64,000 nt of DNA, taken from Pseudogemmobacter faecipullorum. GTDB taxonomy: Bacteria; Pseudomonadota; Alphaproteobacteria; Rhodobacterales; Rhodobacteraceae. The stretch covers positions 62,001 to 126,000 of the forward strand of contig NZ_JACDXX010000013.1 in NCBI RefSeq assembly GCF_020539525.1. Direction: 5' to 3'. Shown here one piece after another: positions 1 through 8,881 of the stretch (its first letter is position 1; every line of letters starts with the position of its first letter). A program made the position numbers and the translations under genes. The notes below the pieces were generated by a model. That model made no database searches, was not told where the DNA came from, and was given only the letters and a program-made list of their open reading frames with translations.

Positions 1-1
1 C

Positions 2-613
2 GCCTCGGGCCGGCCTCTGCCTGCCAATGCGCCGCTGAGCTTGGTGGTGGCGCGGGTTGAGCCGGTGATGGAGCAGATCTGCCGCGAGCGGGTAAAAAAT
101 CGTGACTGCAATTTCGTCATCGCGGTCGATGATGAGCCGGGCCAGGCCGCCAATGCCTTCCAGACCCTCGACCCTTCCGGGCGGCCGGTGGTGGTCTTCA
201 CCTCGGCGCTGTTGAATATGGCGCAGAATCTTGATGAGCTGGCTTTCGTGCTGGGCCATGAGGCGGCGCATCATATCGAGGGGCATATTCCGCGGCGTCA
301 GGATCAGGCCGCCACCGGCGCGATCCTCGTTGGCATTCTGGGCCAGTCGGCCGGGCTGTCCGGGGCCGAGCTGGCGCGGGTCCAGGAGATCGGCGCGGGC
401 CTTGCCGCCCAGCAATATTCCAAGGCCTTTGAGCTGGAAGCCGATGGGCTCGGCGCGGAAATTGCGCTTTATGCCGGCTTTGATCCGCAGCGCGGCGCGG
501 CCTTCTTCGCGCGTCTGCCCGATCCGGGCGATAAGCTTCTGGGCAGCCATCCGGCCAATGCCGAACGGCAGGCGGTGGTCGCGGCGCGGGTCCGGCGCCT
601 GACCGGCAGCTGA
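2..613 (+). CDS. M48 family zinc metallopeptidase, 5' end outside window
   Basis: The reading frame is open from the first bases of the window, so the true start lies upstream; a TTG at 41 is inside the frame and is not a convincing start. The protein carries the zinc-protease motif HEAAH (bases 257-271) followed by a downstream ELEAD segment that supplies the third zinc ligand, as in M48 (Ste24/HtpX/BepA-like) peptidases. The C-terminal SHPANAERQ segment is also typical of small periplasmic M48 proteins that act in envelope protein quality control. The signal peptide or lipobox expected for such a protein cannot be seen because the N-terminus is missing. The next gene starts 9 bases after the stop, suggesting a shared transcript. 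Confidence 0.85.
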   Translation, partial: ASGRPLPANAPLSLVVARVEPVMEQICRERVKNRDCNFVIAVDDEPGQAANAFQTLDPSGRPVVVFTSALLNMAQNLDELAFVLGHEAAHHIEGHIPRRQDQAATGAILVGILGQSAGLSGAELARVQEIGAGLAAQQYSKAFELEADGLGAEIALYAGFDPQRGAAFFARLPDPGDKLLGSHPANAERQAVVAARVRRLTGS

Positions 614-621
614 GGCCGGCC

Positions 622-1029
622 ATGTCGAAACAGGACAGAGCCGCAGCGCCAGGACTGCCGGGCGAGGGCTTTACCCTCGGGGATGTGATCCGTGACCGCG
701 GCTCGCGCTATGCGGTCTCAGGCGGGCGGGCCGGGGATAAAGCCGCGGCCCAGGCCTTTCTGACGGCGCTGAAGCGCGACAAGAAATTCGCCAAAGCCAC
801 CCATAACAGCTGGGCGCTGCTGTCCAGCGCCGAAGGGCCGCTGCGCAATGATGACGGCGAAAGCGGCGCGGCGGCACTGATTTTGAAAATGCTTGAGCGC
901 GAAGCCCTGCAGGATCAGATCATCGTCGTGACGCGCTGGTATGGCGGCGTGCATCTGGGCGGCGACCGCTTTGCCCATGTCACCGCCTGCGTGCGGGCCT
1001 TTCTTGAGGCATATCGCCGCCGCAGCTGA
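622..1029 (+). CDS. YigZ/IMPACT family protein (UPF0029)
   Basis: A 135-residue protein with the signature of the YigZ/IMPACT N-terminal domain: NDDGESGAAA followed by VTRWYGGVHLGGDRF. It is shorter than E. coli YigZ (about 200 residues) and holds only the first domain, as is common in Alphaproteobacteria. Eukaryotic IMPACT binds GCN1 and modulates translation control; the bacterial role is not settled, so no reaction is assigned. The start ATG lies 9 bases after the preceding peptidase stop, which suggests co-transcription, though no functional link is evident. Confidence 0.8.
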   Translation: MSKQDRAAAPGLPGEGFTLGDVIRDRGSRYAVSGGRAGDKAAAQAFLTALKRDKKFAKATHNSWALLSSAEGPLRNDDGESGAAALILKMLEREALQDQIIVVTRWYGGVHLGGDRFAHVTACVRAFLEAYRRRS

Positions 1030-1034
1030 ACAGC

Positions 1035-1415
1035 TCAGCCCGGCGCGCTGATCTTCAGCCGCAGCAGATTGATCAGCCACAGGATGGCCCCGGCCAGGAT
1101 CAGGAAAGAGCCGGGCACCAGCAGGGGCTTGGCCAGCGGGTGATCCATGGCATATTTCAGGTAAAGCCCGATCATCATCACCAGGGTTCCGGCCTGATGC
1201 AGCCAGTAATGCGCCCGGGCAAGGCCCGGATGCAGATCCGGCAGCAGGGCATAGCCGAGACCAAAGCCGGTCATCAGCGTAAAGCCGATCAGGTTCATAT
1301 GCGCATGCAGTGGCATCAGAGAATGATCGCCCATTGCCCCCATGATGATCCCGATCAGAAAGCCGATCACCAGCCAGAAGGCGCCGGTGACCAGAAAGCC
1401 CTTAGCGACACGCAT
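1035..1415 (-). CDS. small integral membrane protein, cytochrome-oxidase-subunit-I-like fold
   Basis: A 126-residue protein that is almost entirely hydrophobic, with about four predicted membrane helices. The segment MPLHAHMNLIGF resembles the histidine-bearing helix of heme-copper oxidase subunit I and related small proteins, but the copper and heme ligands of a working oxidase are not all present. The start ATG at 1413-1415 is preceded by GGGGAGAG, a good ribosome site. It converges on the YigZ-like gene (5-base gap) and lies downstream of rimO on the same strand, separated from it by a terminator. Function unknown. Confidence 0.7.
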   Translation of the reverse strand: MRVAKGFLVTGAFWLVIGFLIGIIMGAMGDHSLMPLHAHMNLIGFTLMTGFGLGYALLPDLHPGLARAHYWLHQAGTLVMMIGLYLKYAMDHPLAKPLLVPGSFLILAGAILWLINLLRLKISAPG

Positions 1416-1487
1416 CCTGATCTCTCCCCAAAGCTTCTGCGCGGAAGGGTAACAGAGAGAGCAGCGGACAGGGTTAACGGCGGCCGG

Positions 1488-1524
1488 AAAGAAAAAGCCG
1501 CCGCCCCGGGGGCAGCGGCTTTCT
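1488..1524 (-). terminator. Rho-independent terminator of rimO
   Basis: On the minus strand a GC-rich hairpin (AAGCCGCTGCCCC paired with GGGGCGGCGGCTT) is followed by TTTTTCTTTC, just after the rimO stop. Confidence 0.8.
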
Positions 1525-1548
1525 GGATCTCGCGCGGGGGAAACCGCG

Positions 1549-2910
1549 TCAGACGAGCCGGCCCCAGAGGTCATATTCGCTGGCTTCCTCGACCTCGACG
1601 GTGACGATATCGCCGGTGCTGAGATCTTCGAACCCTTCGTCGATGAAGAGATTGCCATCGATTTCAGGCGCGTCAGCCTTGGTGCGGCAGGTCGCGCCCT
1701 CTTCATCGATCTCATCAATGATGACATCCAGACGGGTGCCGACTTTGGCCGCCAGTTTCGCCTCGGAAATGGCCTGGGCCTTTTCCATGAAACGCTCAAA
1801 GCGCTCCTGCTTCACCTCTTCGGGCACATGATCGGGCAGAGCGTTGGAGCGCGCGCCGGCGACGTTCTCATATTTGAACGCGCCAACCCGGTCGAGCTGC
1901 GCCTCATCCATCCAGTCGAGCAGGGTCTGGAACTCTGCCTCGGTCTCGCCCGGATAGCCGACGATAAAGGTCGAGCGCAGCACAATCCCGGGGCAGTCTT
2001 TGCGCCAGGCGGCAATCTCATCAAGCGTGCGCGAGGCAGCCGCCGGGCGGGCCATGCGCTTCAGCACATCGGGATGGGCATGCTGGAACGGGATGTCCAG
2101 ATAGGGCAGGATCAGCCCCTCGGCCATGGCCGGGATCAGTTCGCGCACATGCGGATAGGGATAGACGTAATGCATCCTGACCCAGGCGCCGAGCGAGCCC
2201 AGATCGCGCGCCAGCGACAGGATCGGGAATTTCTCATCGCGGCCCTTCCAGTCGGTGCCATAAGCGGAAGTGTCCTGGCTGATCACCAGCAGTTCCTTCA
2301 CGCCCGCCTCGACCAGCTTTTCCGCCTCGCGCAGCACGGCTTTGGCCGGACGCGACTGCAATTTGCCGCGCATATCGGGGATGATGCAGAATTTGCATTT
2401 GTGATCGCAGCCCTCTGAGATTTTCAGATAGCTGAAATGGCGCGGCGTCAGGCGGATGCCCGAGGCTGGCAGCAGATCGATGAAGGGATCGGGCGAGGGC
2501 GGCACCGCGCCATGCACGGCATCGAGCACGGATTCGTACTGATGCGGCCCGGTCACGGCCAGCACTTTGGGATGGGTGCCGGTGATATATTCCGGCTCGG
2601 CGCCAAGGCAGCCGGTGACGATCACCTTGCCGTTTTCGCGGATTGCCTCGCCGATGGCCTCGAGGCTTTCGGCCTTGGCAGAATCAAGGAAACCGCAGGT
2701 GTTCACGATCACCGCATCCGCGCCTTTGTAATCGGGCGAGATTGCATAGCCTTCGGCGCGCAGGCGCGTCAGAATCCGCTCGCTGTCAACGAGGGCCTTG
2801 GGGCAGCCAAGGGAAACCATGCCAATCGTGGGCTGGCCTTCGCGCCGGGGGGTATCGGGCACGGTGGCGCGGGCGAGATCGGGGCGGAGGAGGGGCGGAT
2901 TTTGCAACAT
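1549..2910 (-). CDS. rimO: ribosomal protein uS12 (Asp) methylthiotransferase RimO
   Basis: A 453-residue radical-SAM enzyme that methylthiolates the conserved aspartate of ribosomal protein uS12. Order seen: N-terminal UPF0004 domain with cysteines in SLGCPK, VNTCGF and VTGCL (second 4Fe-4S cluster), radical-SAM motif CDHKCKFC (CxxxCxxC), and a C-terminal TRAM domain with conserved DVIIDEID. The opening [12 protein letters not shown] matches the usual alphaproteobacterial RimO N-terminus, so the ATG at 2908-2910 is preferred; an ATG three codons earlier (2919) is possible. Neither has a strong ribosome site. RimO rather than MiaB is favoured by the [12 protein letters not shown] opening. It is monocistronic between terminators. 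Confidence 0.95.
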   Translation of the reverse strand: MLQNPPLLRPDLARATVPDTPRREGQPTIGMVSLGCPKALVDSERILTRLRAEGYAISPDYKGADAVIVNTCGFLDSAKAESLEAIGEAIRENGKVIVTGCLGAEPEYITGTHPKVLAVTGPHQYESVLDAVHGAVPPSPDPFIDLLPASGIRLTPRHFSYLKISEGCDHKCKFCIIPDMRGKLQSRPAKAVLREAEKLVEAGVKELLVISQDTSAYGTDWKGRDEKFPILSLARDLGSLGAWVRMHYVYPYPHVRELIPAMAEGLILPYLDIPFQHAHPDVLKRMARPAAASRTLDEIAAWRKDCPGIVLRSTFIVGYPGETEAEFQTLLDWMDEAQLDRVGAFKYENVAGARSNALPDHVPEEVKQERFERFMEKAQAISEAKLAAKVGTRLDVIIDEIDEEGATCRTKADAPEIDGNLFIDEGFEDLSTGDIVTVEVEEASEYDLWGRLV

Positions 2911-3133
2911 GGGCGGCATATAATGCAACCGAAGCACGCTGCAAATAGCCCGATTGCGCAAGGCGGCCCTGCAGCGGGCCTGGCCCCGGTGCGCGCCCAG
3001 GCCCCGCTGAACAGAACCTGCTCCCGGCAAATTGATGCCACCCGGGGCCGGAAGCTTTGCGCGGCTTCTTGCCGGACTGCGGCTGATCGCCCTAAACTCA
3101 CTTCCAAATCATAAAGATAGACGGAGGCAGGCG

Positions 3134-5128
3134 ATGCGGTGGATCTTGCGGATTTCGGTCGCCCTTGTGGTCTTCGTGATGCTTATTCTGCTGCTGGTGA
3201 TGATGATCCCGGCGGATCGGGTGGCGCGTCTGGCCGCCGATAAATTTCAGGAACTGAGCGGACGCAGCCTGACCTTTGAGGGAGAGGTCTCGCCGCGCTT
3301 CTGGCCGGTGCTGGGCGTGACCACCGGCCCGGTCAGCATTTCCAATGCGGAATGGTCGGGGCTTGAGGGGCCGATGTTCGCCGCTGACAGCCTGATGATC
3401 TCGATCAACGCCGCGGCCCTGGTGGGGGGCGAGGTGAAGATCCTCGGGATTGAGGCCGAGCGGCCGCGCATCCTGCTGGAGCGTGATAACAAGGGCCGCG
3501 AGAACTGGGTGTTTGGCGGTGGCGGCGAGGGCGGCGAGATCAGCGAGGCCACCCCTGGGGTAGGCCGGGCCTGGACGCTGGAAAAAGGCCTGATCAGCAA
3601 TGGCACGCTGCGCTTCGTCGATCAGATCTCGGGCCGCGATATCACGCTGGACGGGCTGAATGCCGAGCTTGCTATCCCCGATTTCGGCGGGGCCTTCACC
3701 ACCAGCGCCAGTGCGGTTGTCTCGGGCCAGCGGCTGACGCTGAATGCCACCGGCGGGATCTTCTCGGCCTTTACCGAAGGACGGATCGTGCCGGTCAGCC
3801 TGACCGCAGGCGTCGGCGATGCGAAGCTGAGTTTTGAGGGGCGGGGCGGCTGGCAGCCGATGGCTGCCGAGGGCAAAATCACCGCCGATCTTTCGGACCT
3901 CGCGGCGCTTGGCGCGCTGAGCGGCACTTCCGTTTCGGCCCCGCCCGAGGGTTTTGGTGCGCGCAGACTGGCGCTGAGCGGCCAGCTGACCCTGGATGAC
4001 AAAGGCGCGCTCTATCTGCGCGGCACCAGGATTGAGGCGGATGACAATATCCTCGCGGGCGATCTCGATCTGCGCCAGGGCGAGGCCCGGCCAAAGCTCA
4101 GCGGCAATCTGCGGGCCAATGCGCTGAACCTGCGCGGCCTTAGCGGCAGCACCGGTGACGTCGCCGGGGCGGGCAGCGCCGCTCCCCCCGCCAGCGGCGG
4201 TGAGGGCTGGTCGAAAGAGCGCATCGATGTCTCGGCTCTGGGGGCGATTGATACCGAAGTCAGCCTTGGCGCGGGCTCGGTGGATCTGGGGCGGCTGAAA
4301 TTCGGCGAGACCCGGCTTTTGCTCAGCATTGACCGCTCGCGCGCGGTTTTCGATATCAGCGAGCTGGCGGCCTATGGCGGCGCGGTGACCGGGGAGTTTG
4401 TGCTCAATGGCCGGGGCGGGCTTTCGGTCGGCGGCACTCTCGCCCTTGCCGGGATCGACACCCAGAGCCTGCTCTCGGATCTGGCAGGCTGGGACCGGCT
4501 GATATCGCGGGTGAATCTGAATTTCAGCTTCCTCGGGGTCGGCAATTCGCTTGATGAGCTGATGCGCGGGCTGAAAGGCGAGGGTAGCCTGTCCCTGAGC
4601 AAGGGCGAGATCCGTGGCCTTGATATCGCAGGCATGTTGCGCACCCTCGATACCTCTTATGTCGGCGAGGGGCAGAAGACGATTTTCGACGGTATCGCGG
4701 GCAGTTTCAACATTCTCGACGGCAATCTGACCAATGAGGATCTGAAGCTGATGGCGCCCTATCTGAATGCCTCTGGTTCGGGACGGGTGGGGCTTGGGGC
4801 GCGTGATCTCGATTACCGCATCCGCCCGGTGGCCTTCCCGGGCCAGGATGGTACGGGCGGGGTGATGGTGCCTTTGCGGATCACCGGCCCCTGGGCTGCG
4901 CCCTCATACCGGCTGGATCTGGAATCCATCGCCCGCGAGAAGATGGAAGCGGAAGCAAAAGCCGCTGAGGCAAAGGCCAGGGCCGAGCTGGAGGCAAAGC
5001 TGAAAAAAGAGCTGGGGGTTGAGGCGGGCCAGGATGAGAAGCTGGAAGATGCGGTGAAGCGCCGCGCTCGTGAGGCCCTGAGCGATGAGGCAGCGCGGAT
5101 GTTGGAGGGGCTGATTGGCGGCAACTGA
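3134..5128 (+). CDS. AsmA family inner-membrane/periplasmic protein
   Basis: A 664-residue protein with one N-terminal membrane helix (about residues 3-26, VALVVFVMLILLLVMMIPA) and a long periplasmic region of AsmA type, including the early FEGEVSPRFWPVLGVTTGPVS stretch and a C-terminal AsmA_2-like repeat. AsmA-like proteins are thought to help lipid transport or outer-membrane assembly. The last 80 residues form a charged Ala/Glu/Lys-rich helix that could be a coiled coil. The start at 3134 follows ACGGAGGCAGGCG, a clear ribosome site; longer open frame upstream lacks one. It is divergent from rimO and ends at a shared bidirectional terminator. Confidence 0.85.
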   Translation: MRWILRISVALVVFVMLILLLVMMIPADRVARLAADKFQELSGRSLTFEGEVSPRFWPVLGVTTGPVSISNAEWSGLEGPMFAADSLMISINAAALVGGEVKILGIEAERPRILLERDNKGRENWVFGGGGEGGEISEATPGVGRAWTLEKGLISNGTLRFVDQISGRDITLDGLNAELAIPDFGGAFTTSASAVVSGQRLTLNATGGIFSAFTEGRIVPVSLTAGVGDAKLSFEGRGGWQPMAAEGKITADLSDLAALGALSGTSVSAPPEGFGARRLALSGQLTLDDKGALYLRGTRIEADDNILAGDLDLRQGEARPKLSGNLRANALNLRGLSGSTGDVAGAGSAAPPASGGEGWSKERIDVSALGAIDTEVSLGAGSVDLGRLKFGETRLLLSIDRSRAVFDISELAAYGGAVTGEFVLNGRGGLSVGGTLALAGIDTQSLLSDLAGWDRLISRVNLNFSFLGVGNSLDELMRGLKGEGSLSLSKGEIRGLDIAGMLRTLDTSYVGEGQKTIFDGIAGSFNILDGNLTNEDLKLMAPYLNASGSGRVGLGARDLDYRIRPVAFPGQDGTGGVMVPLRITGPWAAPSYRLDLESIAREKMEAEAKAAEAKARAELEAKLKKELGVEAGQDEKLEDAVKRRAREALSDEAARMLEGLIGGN

Positions 5129-5148
5129 GCCGCGCCAGAGCTGAACGG

Positions 5149-5179
5149 AAAAAGGCCGGGGAAAAATCCCCGGCCTTTT
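5149..5179. terminator. bidirectional terminator
   Basis: Hairpin AAAGGCCGGGG / CCCCGGCCTTTT with A-rich and T-rich flanks, placed between the convergent AsmA-like and OmpA-like genes, so it can serve both. Confidence 0.8.
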
Positions 5180-5199
5180 CTGTGCGGATCGCCAGAGCC

Positions 5200-5850
5200 T
5201 CAGTTGGTCGGGCGGATGAAGATCTCGACGCGACGGTTCTTCGCGCGGCCTTCCGGGGTGAGGTTGGTGGTGATCGGCTGATCCTCACCACGGCCGGTGG
5301 CGGTGACGCGGCCGGCGGGCACGCCATTATTGCGCAGTACCGAAGCCACCGAAGAGGCGCGACGCTGCGACAGGTCGAGGTTATAGGCGGCATCGCCGGT
5401 CGAATCGGTATGGCCGACGATCTGGATGGTGCTGTTCGGATAGCGCAGCAGGTTCGAGGCCAGCGCGTTCAGATCGCGGGTCAGCGAGCCCGAAAGCGTG
5501 GCGCTGTCGGTTGCGAACAGCAGATCCTGCGGCATGTTGACCAGCAGGTAATCGCCATGGTTGGTGACGCCGACGCCGGGCGACATCTGCGAGCGCAGCT
5601 CGGCTGCCTGGGCGTCGAGCGTCGCGCCGATGGCACCGCCGGCAATCGCGCCGATCACACCACCGGCTGCGGCTTTGCCGAAAGCACCTTTGCCACCGCC
5701 GCTGGCCCCGGCTGCGGCGCCGAGCAGGCCACCGATCACCGCGCCCTGCTGGGTGCGGGCATTGGGATTGTCGGGATAGGCATTGGGATCAACGCAACCG
5801 GTCAGAGCGATAACGCCTGCAGAGGCGAGAAGAAGGGGAAGTTTGATCAT
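5200..5850 (-). CDS. OmpA family lipoprotein with glycine-zipper segment (YiaD-like)
   Basis: A 216-residue outer-membrane-type lipoprotein. Residues 1-16 are a signal peptide ending in the lipobox LTGC. A glycine-rich segment (GGLLGAAAGASGGGKG) forms a glycine-zipper region, and the C-terminal 120 residues are an OmpA peptidoglycan-binding domain with VGHTDSTG and NRRVEI motifs. The layout matches E. coli YiaD. The chosen ATG (5848-5850) follows AGCAGGATA; an in-frame ATG lies four codons upstream. Role inferred: anchoring outer membrane to cell wall. It is a single gene, convergent with the AsmA-like gene and divergent from nth. Confidence 0.88.
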   Translation of the reverse strand: MIKLPLLLASAGVIALTGCVDPNAYPDNPNARTQQGAVIGGLLGAAAGASGGGKGAFGKAAAGGVIGAIAGGAIGATLDAQAAELRSQMSPGVGVTNHGDYLLVNMPQDLLFATDSATLSGSLTRDLNALASNLLRYPNSTIQIVGHTDSTGDAAYNLDLSQRRASSVASVLRNNGVPAGRVTATGRGEDQPITTNLTPEGRAKNRRVEIFIRPTN

Positions 5851-6075
5851 TATCCTGCTCATTGGCAAATAAACGAACATAATCCGGCGCTGGAACAGCC
5901 CGGCTCTCATCCTCCAGTATAGCAATCTCTCGCCTGGGGTGACAGTCGCGAGATTCACCCCGCCGATATGCGCGGATCAGTGCCGATCCCAGGCCTCGCC
6001 GGGTAAGGCCGGGTGAAAGGCGGCCGGCGCTGGCAGGACTTGTTTTTCGCGCCGCCTCCATGGCACATCCTCTCC

Positions 6076-6717
6076 ATGACACCGCAGCTTGATTATCCCG
6101 CCATTCACGCCATTTTCTCCCGCCTGCGCGAGGCTGAGGCCGAGCCGCAGGGTGAGCTGGATCACACCAATGCTTTCACTCTGCTGGTCGCGGTCGCGCT
6201 CTCGGCTCAGGCCACGGATAAGGGCGTGAACCGCGCCACCCGTGATCTGTTCCCGATTGCCGATACGCCGGAAAAGATGCTGGCGCTGGGCGAGGAGGGG
6301 CTGATTGAGCATATCAAGACCATCGGCCTTTTTCGCAATAAGGCGAAGAATGTCATCAAACTCTGCCAGCGGCTGATTGATGTCTATGGCGGCGAGGTGC
6401 CTTCCTCGCGCGCGGCGCTGGTGAGCCTGCCAGGCGTGGGGCGCAAGACCGCCAATGTGGTGCTGAATATGTGGTTCAGGCTGCCGGCTCAGGCGGTCGA
6501 TACCCATATCTTCCGCCTCGGCAACCGCTCGGGCATCTGTCCGGGCAAGGATGAGGCGGCGGTCGAGCGGGCGATTGAGGATAATATCCCGGCTGAATTT
6601 CAGCAGCATGCGCATCACTGGATGATCCTGCATGGCCGCTATATCTGCGTGGCACGCAAGCCAAAATGTGGCATCTGCCCGATCCGGGACTGGTGCCTCT
6701 ACGAGGAAAAGACATGA
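6076..6717 (+). CDS. nth: endonuclease III (DNA glycosylase/AP lyase)
   Basis: A 213-residue base-excision repair enzyme that removes oxidised pyrimidines and nicks the abasic site. Seen: helix-hairpin-helix with the catalytic lysine in LPGVGRKTAN, the catalytic aspartate in VDTHIFRLGNR, and the C-terminal 4Fe-4S motif C-x6-C-x2-C-x5-C (CVARKPKCGICPIRDWC). Length fits E. coli Nth (211). The start at 6076 gives the expected N-terminus; the frame is open further upstream to 6013. Its stop overlaps the start of the next gene in ATGA, indicating translational coupling with the PfkB kinase. Confidence 0.95.
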   Translation: MTPQLDYPAIHAIFSRLREAEAEPQGELDHTNAFTLLVAVALSAQATDKGVNRATRDLFPIADTPEKMLALGEEGLIEHIKTIGLFRNKAKNVIKLCQRLIDVYGGEVPSSRAALVSLPGVGRKTANVVLNMWFRLPAQAVDTHIFRLGNRSGICPGKDEAAVERAIEDNIPAEFQQHAHHWMILHGRYICVARKPKCGICPIRDWCLYEEKT

Positions 6718-7697
6718 AAAAATATCAGGTGACCGGCATCGGCAATGCGATTGTCGATGTGATCTCGCCCGCAGATGAGGCTTTCCTCGCCCGGAACGGC
6801 ATTGAGAAAGGCATTATGCAGCTGGTCGATCAGGCCAGGGGCGAAGCGCTTTACAGCGCCATGGCGAACCGGGTTCAGGCCCCGGGCGGCTCGGTCGCCA
6901 ACAGCATTGCCGGCATCGGGGCGCTGGGCCTGCCGACCGCTTTCATTGGCCGGGTCTGCGATGACAGTCTCGGTCGCTTTTACGCCCGGGGGCTGGCCGC
7001 CGAGGGCACCGATTTCGTCAATCCGCCGGTAGCGGGGGGCGAGCTGCCGACCTCGCGCTGCATGATCTTTGTCTCGCCCGATGGCGAGCGTTCGATGAAC
7101 ACCTATCTGGGGATTTCTTCGGAGCTTGGGCCCGAGGATGTGTCAGAGGCGGTGGTCTCAGATACCGAAGTGCTGCTGATCGAGGGTTATCTCTATGACA
7201 AGGATAAGGGCAAGGCGGCGCTGGAACGCGCGGCGGCGCTGACCCGTGCGGCGGGCGGCCAGCCTGGCGTCTCGCTGTCCGACCCGTTCTGCGTTGACCG
7301 GCACCGCGATGATTTTCGTCGCCTGATCAAGGGGCTGACCTATGTGATCGGCAATGAATATGAATGGCAGTCGCTCTATCAGAGCGATCTCGACACGGCG
7401 CTGCAACTGGCGGCGGCGGATGTTGGCCTTGTGGTCTGCACCCGCTCGGGCGAGGGGGTTGAGCTGATCCGGGGCGCGGAAAAAGTCACGGTCCCGGTCA
7501 GCCGCATCACCCCGGTCGATACCACCGGCGCCGGTGATCAGTTTGCGGCGGGCTTCCTGTTCGGCCTCGCCAGCGGCGCTTCGCTGGAAGTGGCAGGCCG
7601 GATGGGCTGTGTGGCGGCGGGCGAGGTGATCTCGCATTACGGCGCGCGGCCCGGGCAGGATATCAAAGCGCTGTTTCGCGCCAATGGCCTGATCTGA
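6714..7697 (+). CDS. PfkB family carbohydrate/nucleoside kinase (adenosine kinase-like)
   Basis: A 327-residue ribokinase-superfamily enzyme. The N-terminus VTGIGNAIVDVI and the C-terminal DTTGAGDQFAAGFLFG, which contains the catalytic aspartate and anion hole, are diagnostic. The overall pattern is that of the alphaproteobacterial group often annotated adenosine kinase, which would phosphorylate adenosine to AMP using ATP; the substrate cannot be settled from sequence. The start ATG overlaps the nth stop by four bases. A strong hairpin follows the gene at 7705-7732. Confidence 0.88.
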   Translation: MKKYQVTGIGNAIVDVISPADEAFLARNGIEKGIMQLVDQARGEALYSAMANRVQAPGGSVANSIAGIGALGLPTAFIGRVCDDSLGRFYARGLAAEGTDFVNPPVAGGELPTSRCMIFVSPDGERSMNTYLGISSELGPEDVSEAVVSDTEVLLIEGYLYDKDKGKAALERAAALTRAAGGQPGVSLSDPFCVDRHRDDFRRLIKGLTYVIGNEYEWQSLYQSDLDTALQLAAADVGLVVCTRSGEGVELIRGAEKVTVPVSRITPVDTTGAGDQFAAGFLFGLASGASLEVAGRMGCVAAGEVISHYGARPGQDIKALFRANGLI

Positions 7698-7704
7698 TGA
7701 TGAA

Positions 7705-7732
7705 AGCGGCGGGCAGAAGCCTGCCCGCCGCT
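7705..7732 (+). terminator. hairpin after the PfkB kinase gene
   Basis: A 12-bp perfect stem (AGCGGCGGGCAG / CTGCCCGCCGCT) with a 4-base loop, immediately after the stop. No T-run follows, so termination strength is uncertain. Confidence 0.55.
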
Positions 7733-7799
7733 GCCCCCGGCGGGGGGGGGTGCAGATCTCACCGGCCAGAAAGACGGCCGGCTGCCCGGTCGGAAGGGC

Positions 7800-8801
7800 T
7801 TAGCGGCTGAGGCATTCGGCCAGGGTATCTGCGGTCCGGGTCAGCAGGGTCGGGTAGAGGGCGGCGCCCGGCTCCATGCCGGTACCGACCGGGTCGAGCA
7901 GCCCACCGATCTGCACCCCGGTTGCTTCGGCCACCCGTTCCAGCGGCGCGCGATCATGGCCGACCTCGGGGAAGAGGCAGAGAATTTCGCCCGCCTGCAC
8001 CCGGGCACGCAATGCGCTCAGATGGCGCGCGCCGGGGGTTCCGGCATCGCCCATGGCAATGCTGCCCGCGAAATTCAGCCGGTAATGCGCGGTATAGTAG
8101 CCATAAGCATCATGGAATGTCGCGAAAGGCTTTGCCGCTACAGGCGCAAGCTTTGCCTGGGCTTCCTGATCGGCGCGGGCAATCTCAGCCGCACCGGCCC
8201 TGGCATTGGCGGCATAGGTTGCAGCATTTTCCGGGTCGAGCCGGGCCAGCTCGGCCGCGATCAGCCCCAGCCAGTGCCGGGCATTGCCGGGCTCGAGCCA
8301 GGCATGGGGATCGGTTGAGCCGGGACCGTGATCATGGCCCGCATGGTCGTGGTCGTGGTCGTGGTCGTGGTCATGCTGCGCCTCAGCCTCACCGGCAGGG
8401 GCGTCATGATCGTGGTCATGGTCGTGGTTATGCGCTTCGCTCTCTGCCGCTTCGCCATAGGTCCGGCGATGCGTGCCTTTATCGTGCAACAGCTGCAGCA
8501 CCGGGGCCTCAGCCGGGCGCAAAGCCAGCGCCTTATTCAGCCAGGGGGTCAGCTCCGGCCCGATCTGCACCACCAGATCCGCCGCCGCGATCAGCGAGGC
8601 CTGCGAGGGGCGCAGCTGGAAATGATGCTCCGATCCGCCCTTTTCGAGCAGCAGTTCCGGCTGGGTCAGATCGCCGGTCACCATCGAGACCAGCGAATGC
8701 ACCACCGGCACATCGGTCACAATCTGTGGCGGCGCCGCCATGGCCATGGAGGTGGTCAGCGCGAGGCTACTGGTCAGAGTGAGTGATATGATATAACGCA
8801 T
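7800..8801 (-). CDS. znuA: zinc ABC transporter, periplasmic zinc-binding protein ZnuA
   Basis: A 333-residue cluster A-1 metal-binding protein with a cleavable signal peptide (about residues 1-20) and the conserved histidines of the zinc site (SEHHFQLRPSQ, STDPHAWLEPGNA, TFHDAYGYY). A large histidine/aspartate-rich loop lies roughly at residues 117-160, typical of ZnuA and not of manganese-binding relatives. It captures zinc in the periplasm for ZnuB/ZnuC. The ATG at 8799-8801 follows GGAAGG. The gene is divergent from zur-znuC-znuB, with a Zur-like box in between. Confidence 0.95.
   Translation of the reverse strand: MRYIISLTLTSSLALTTSMAMAAPPQIVTDVPVVHSLVSMVTGDLTQPELLLEKGGSEHHFQLRPSQASLIAAADLVVQIGPELTPWLNKALALRPAEAPVLQLLHDKGTHRRTYGEAAESEAHNHDHDHDHDAPAGEAEAQHDHDHDHDHDHAGHDHGPGSTDPHAWLEPGNARHWLGLIAAELARLDPENAATYAANARAGAAEIARADQEAQAKLAPVAAKPFATFHDAYGYYTAHYRLNFAGSIAMGDAGTPGARHLSALRARVQAGEILCLFPEVGHDRAPLERVAEATGVQIGGLLDPVGTGMEPGAALYPTLLTRTADTLAECLSR
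8349..8372. repeat. hexanucleotide tandem repeat GTGGTC inside znuA
   Basis: Four perfect head-to-tail copies of GTGGTC (plus-strand reading), preceded by one variant ATGGTC. On the znuA strand each unit encodes an Asp-His pair in the metal-binding loop. Confidence 0.85.
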
Positions 8802-8851
8802 TGATAAAGCCTTCCACTGGCACCACATCCGGGGCTGGAGGCAGTGATGAA

Positions 8852-8866
8852 TGTAATATCATAACA
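8852..8866. promoter_or_regulatory. candidate Zur operator
   Basis: Imperfect inverted repeat TGTAATATCATAACA in the 80-base gap between divergent znuA and zur. It resembles the AT-rich TGTTATNNNATAACA-like Zur boxes of Proteobacteria. Placement suits control of both transcripts. Pattern match only. Confidence 0.5.
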
Positions 8867-8881
8867 AGTCAAGGGGCCGCA

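Noticed and set aside
8328..8459. Repetitive CAT/GAC stretch as a possible CRISPR or satellite
   Set aside because: The units are 6 bases with no spacers and encode the Asp-His metal loop of ZnuA.
8786..8801. Second Zur box overlapping the znuA start (TGATATGATATAACGCA)
   Set aside because: These bases are the first codons of znuA (MRYIIS), and the symmetry is poor; coincidence is more likely.
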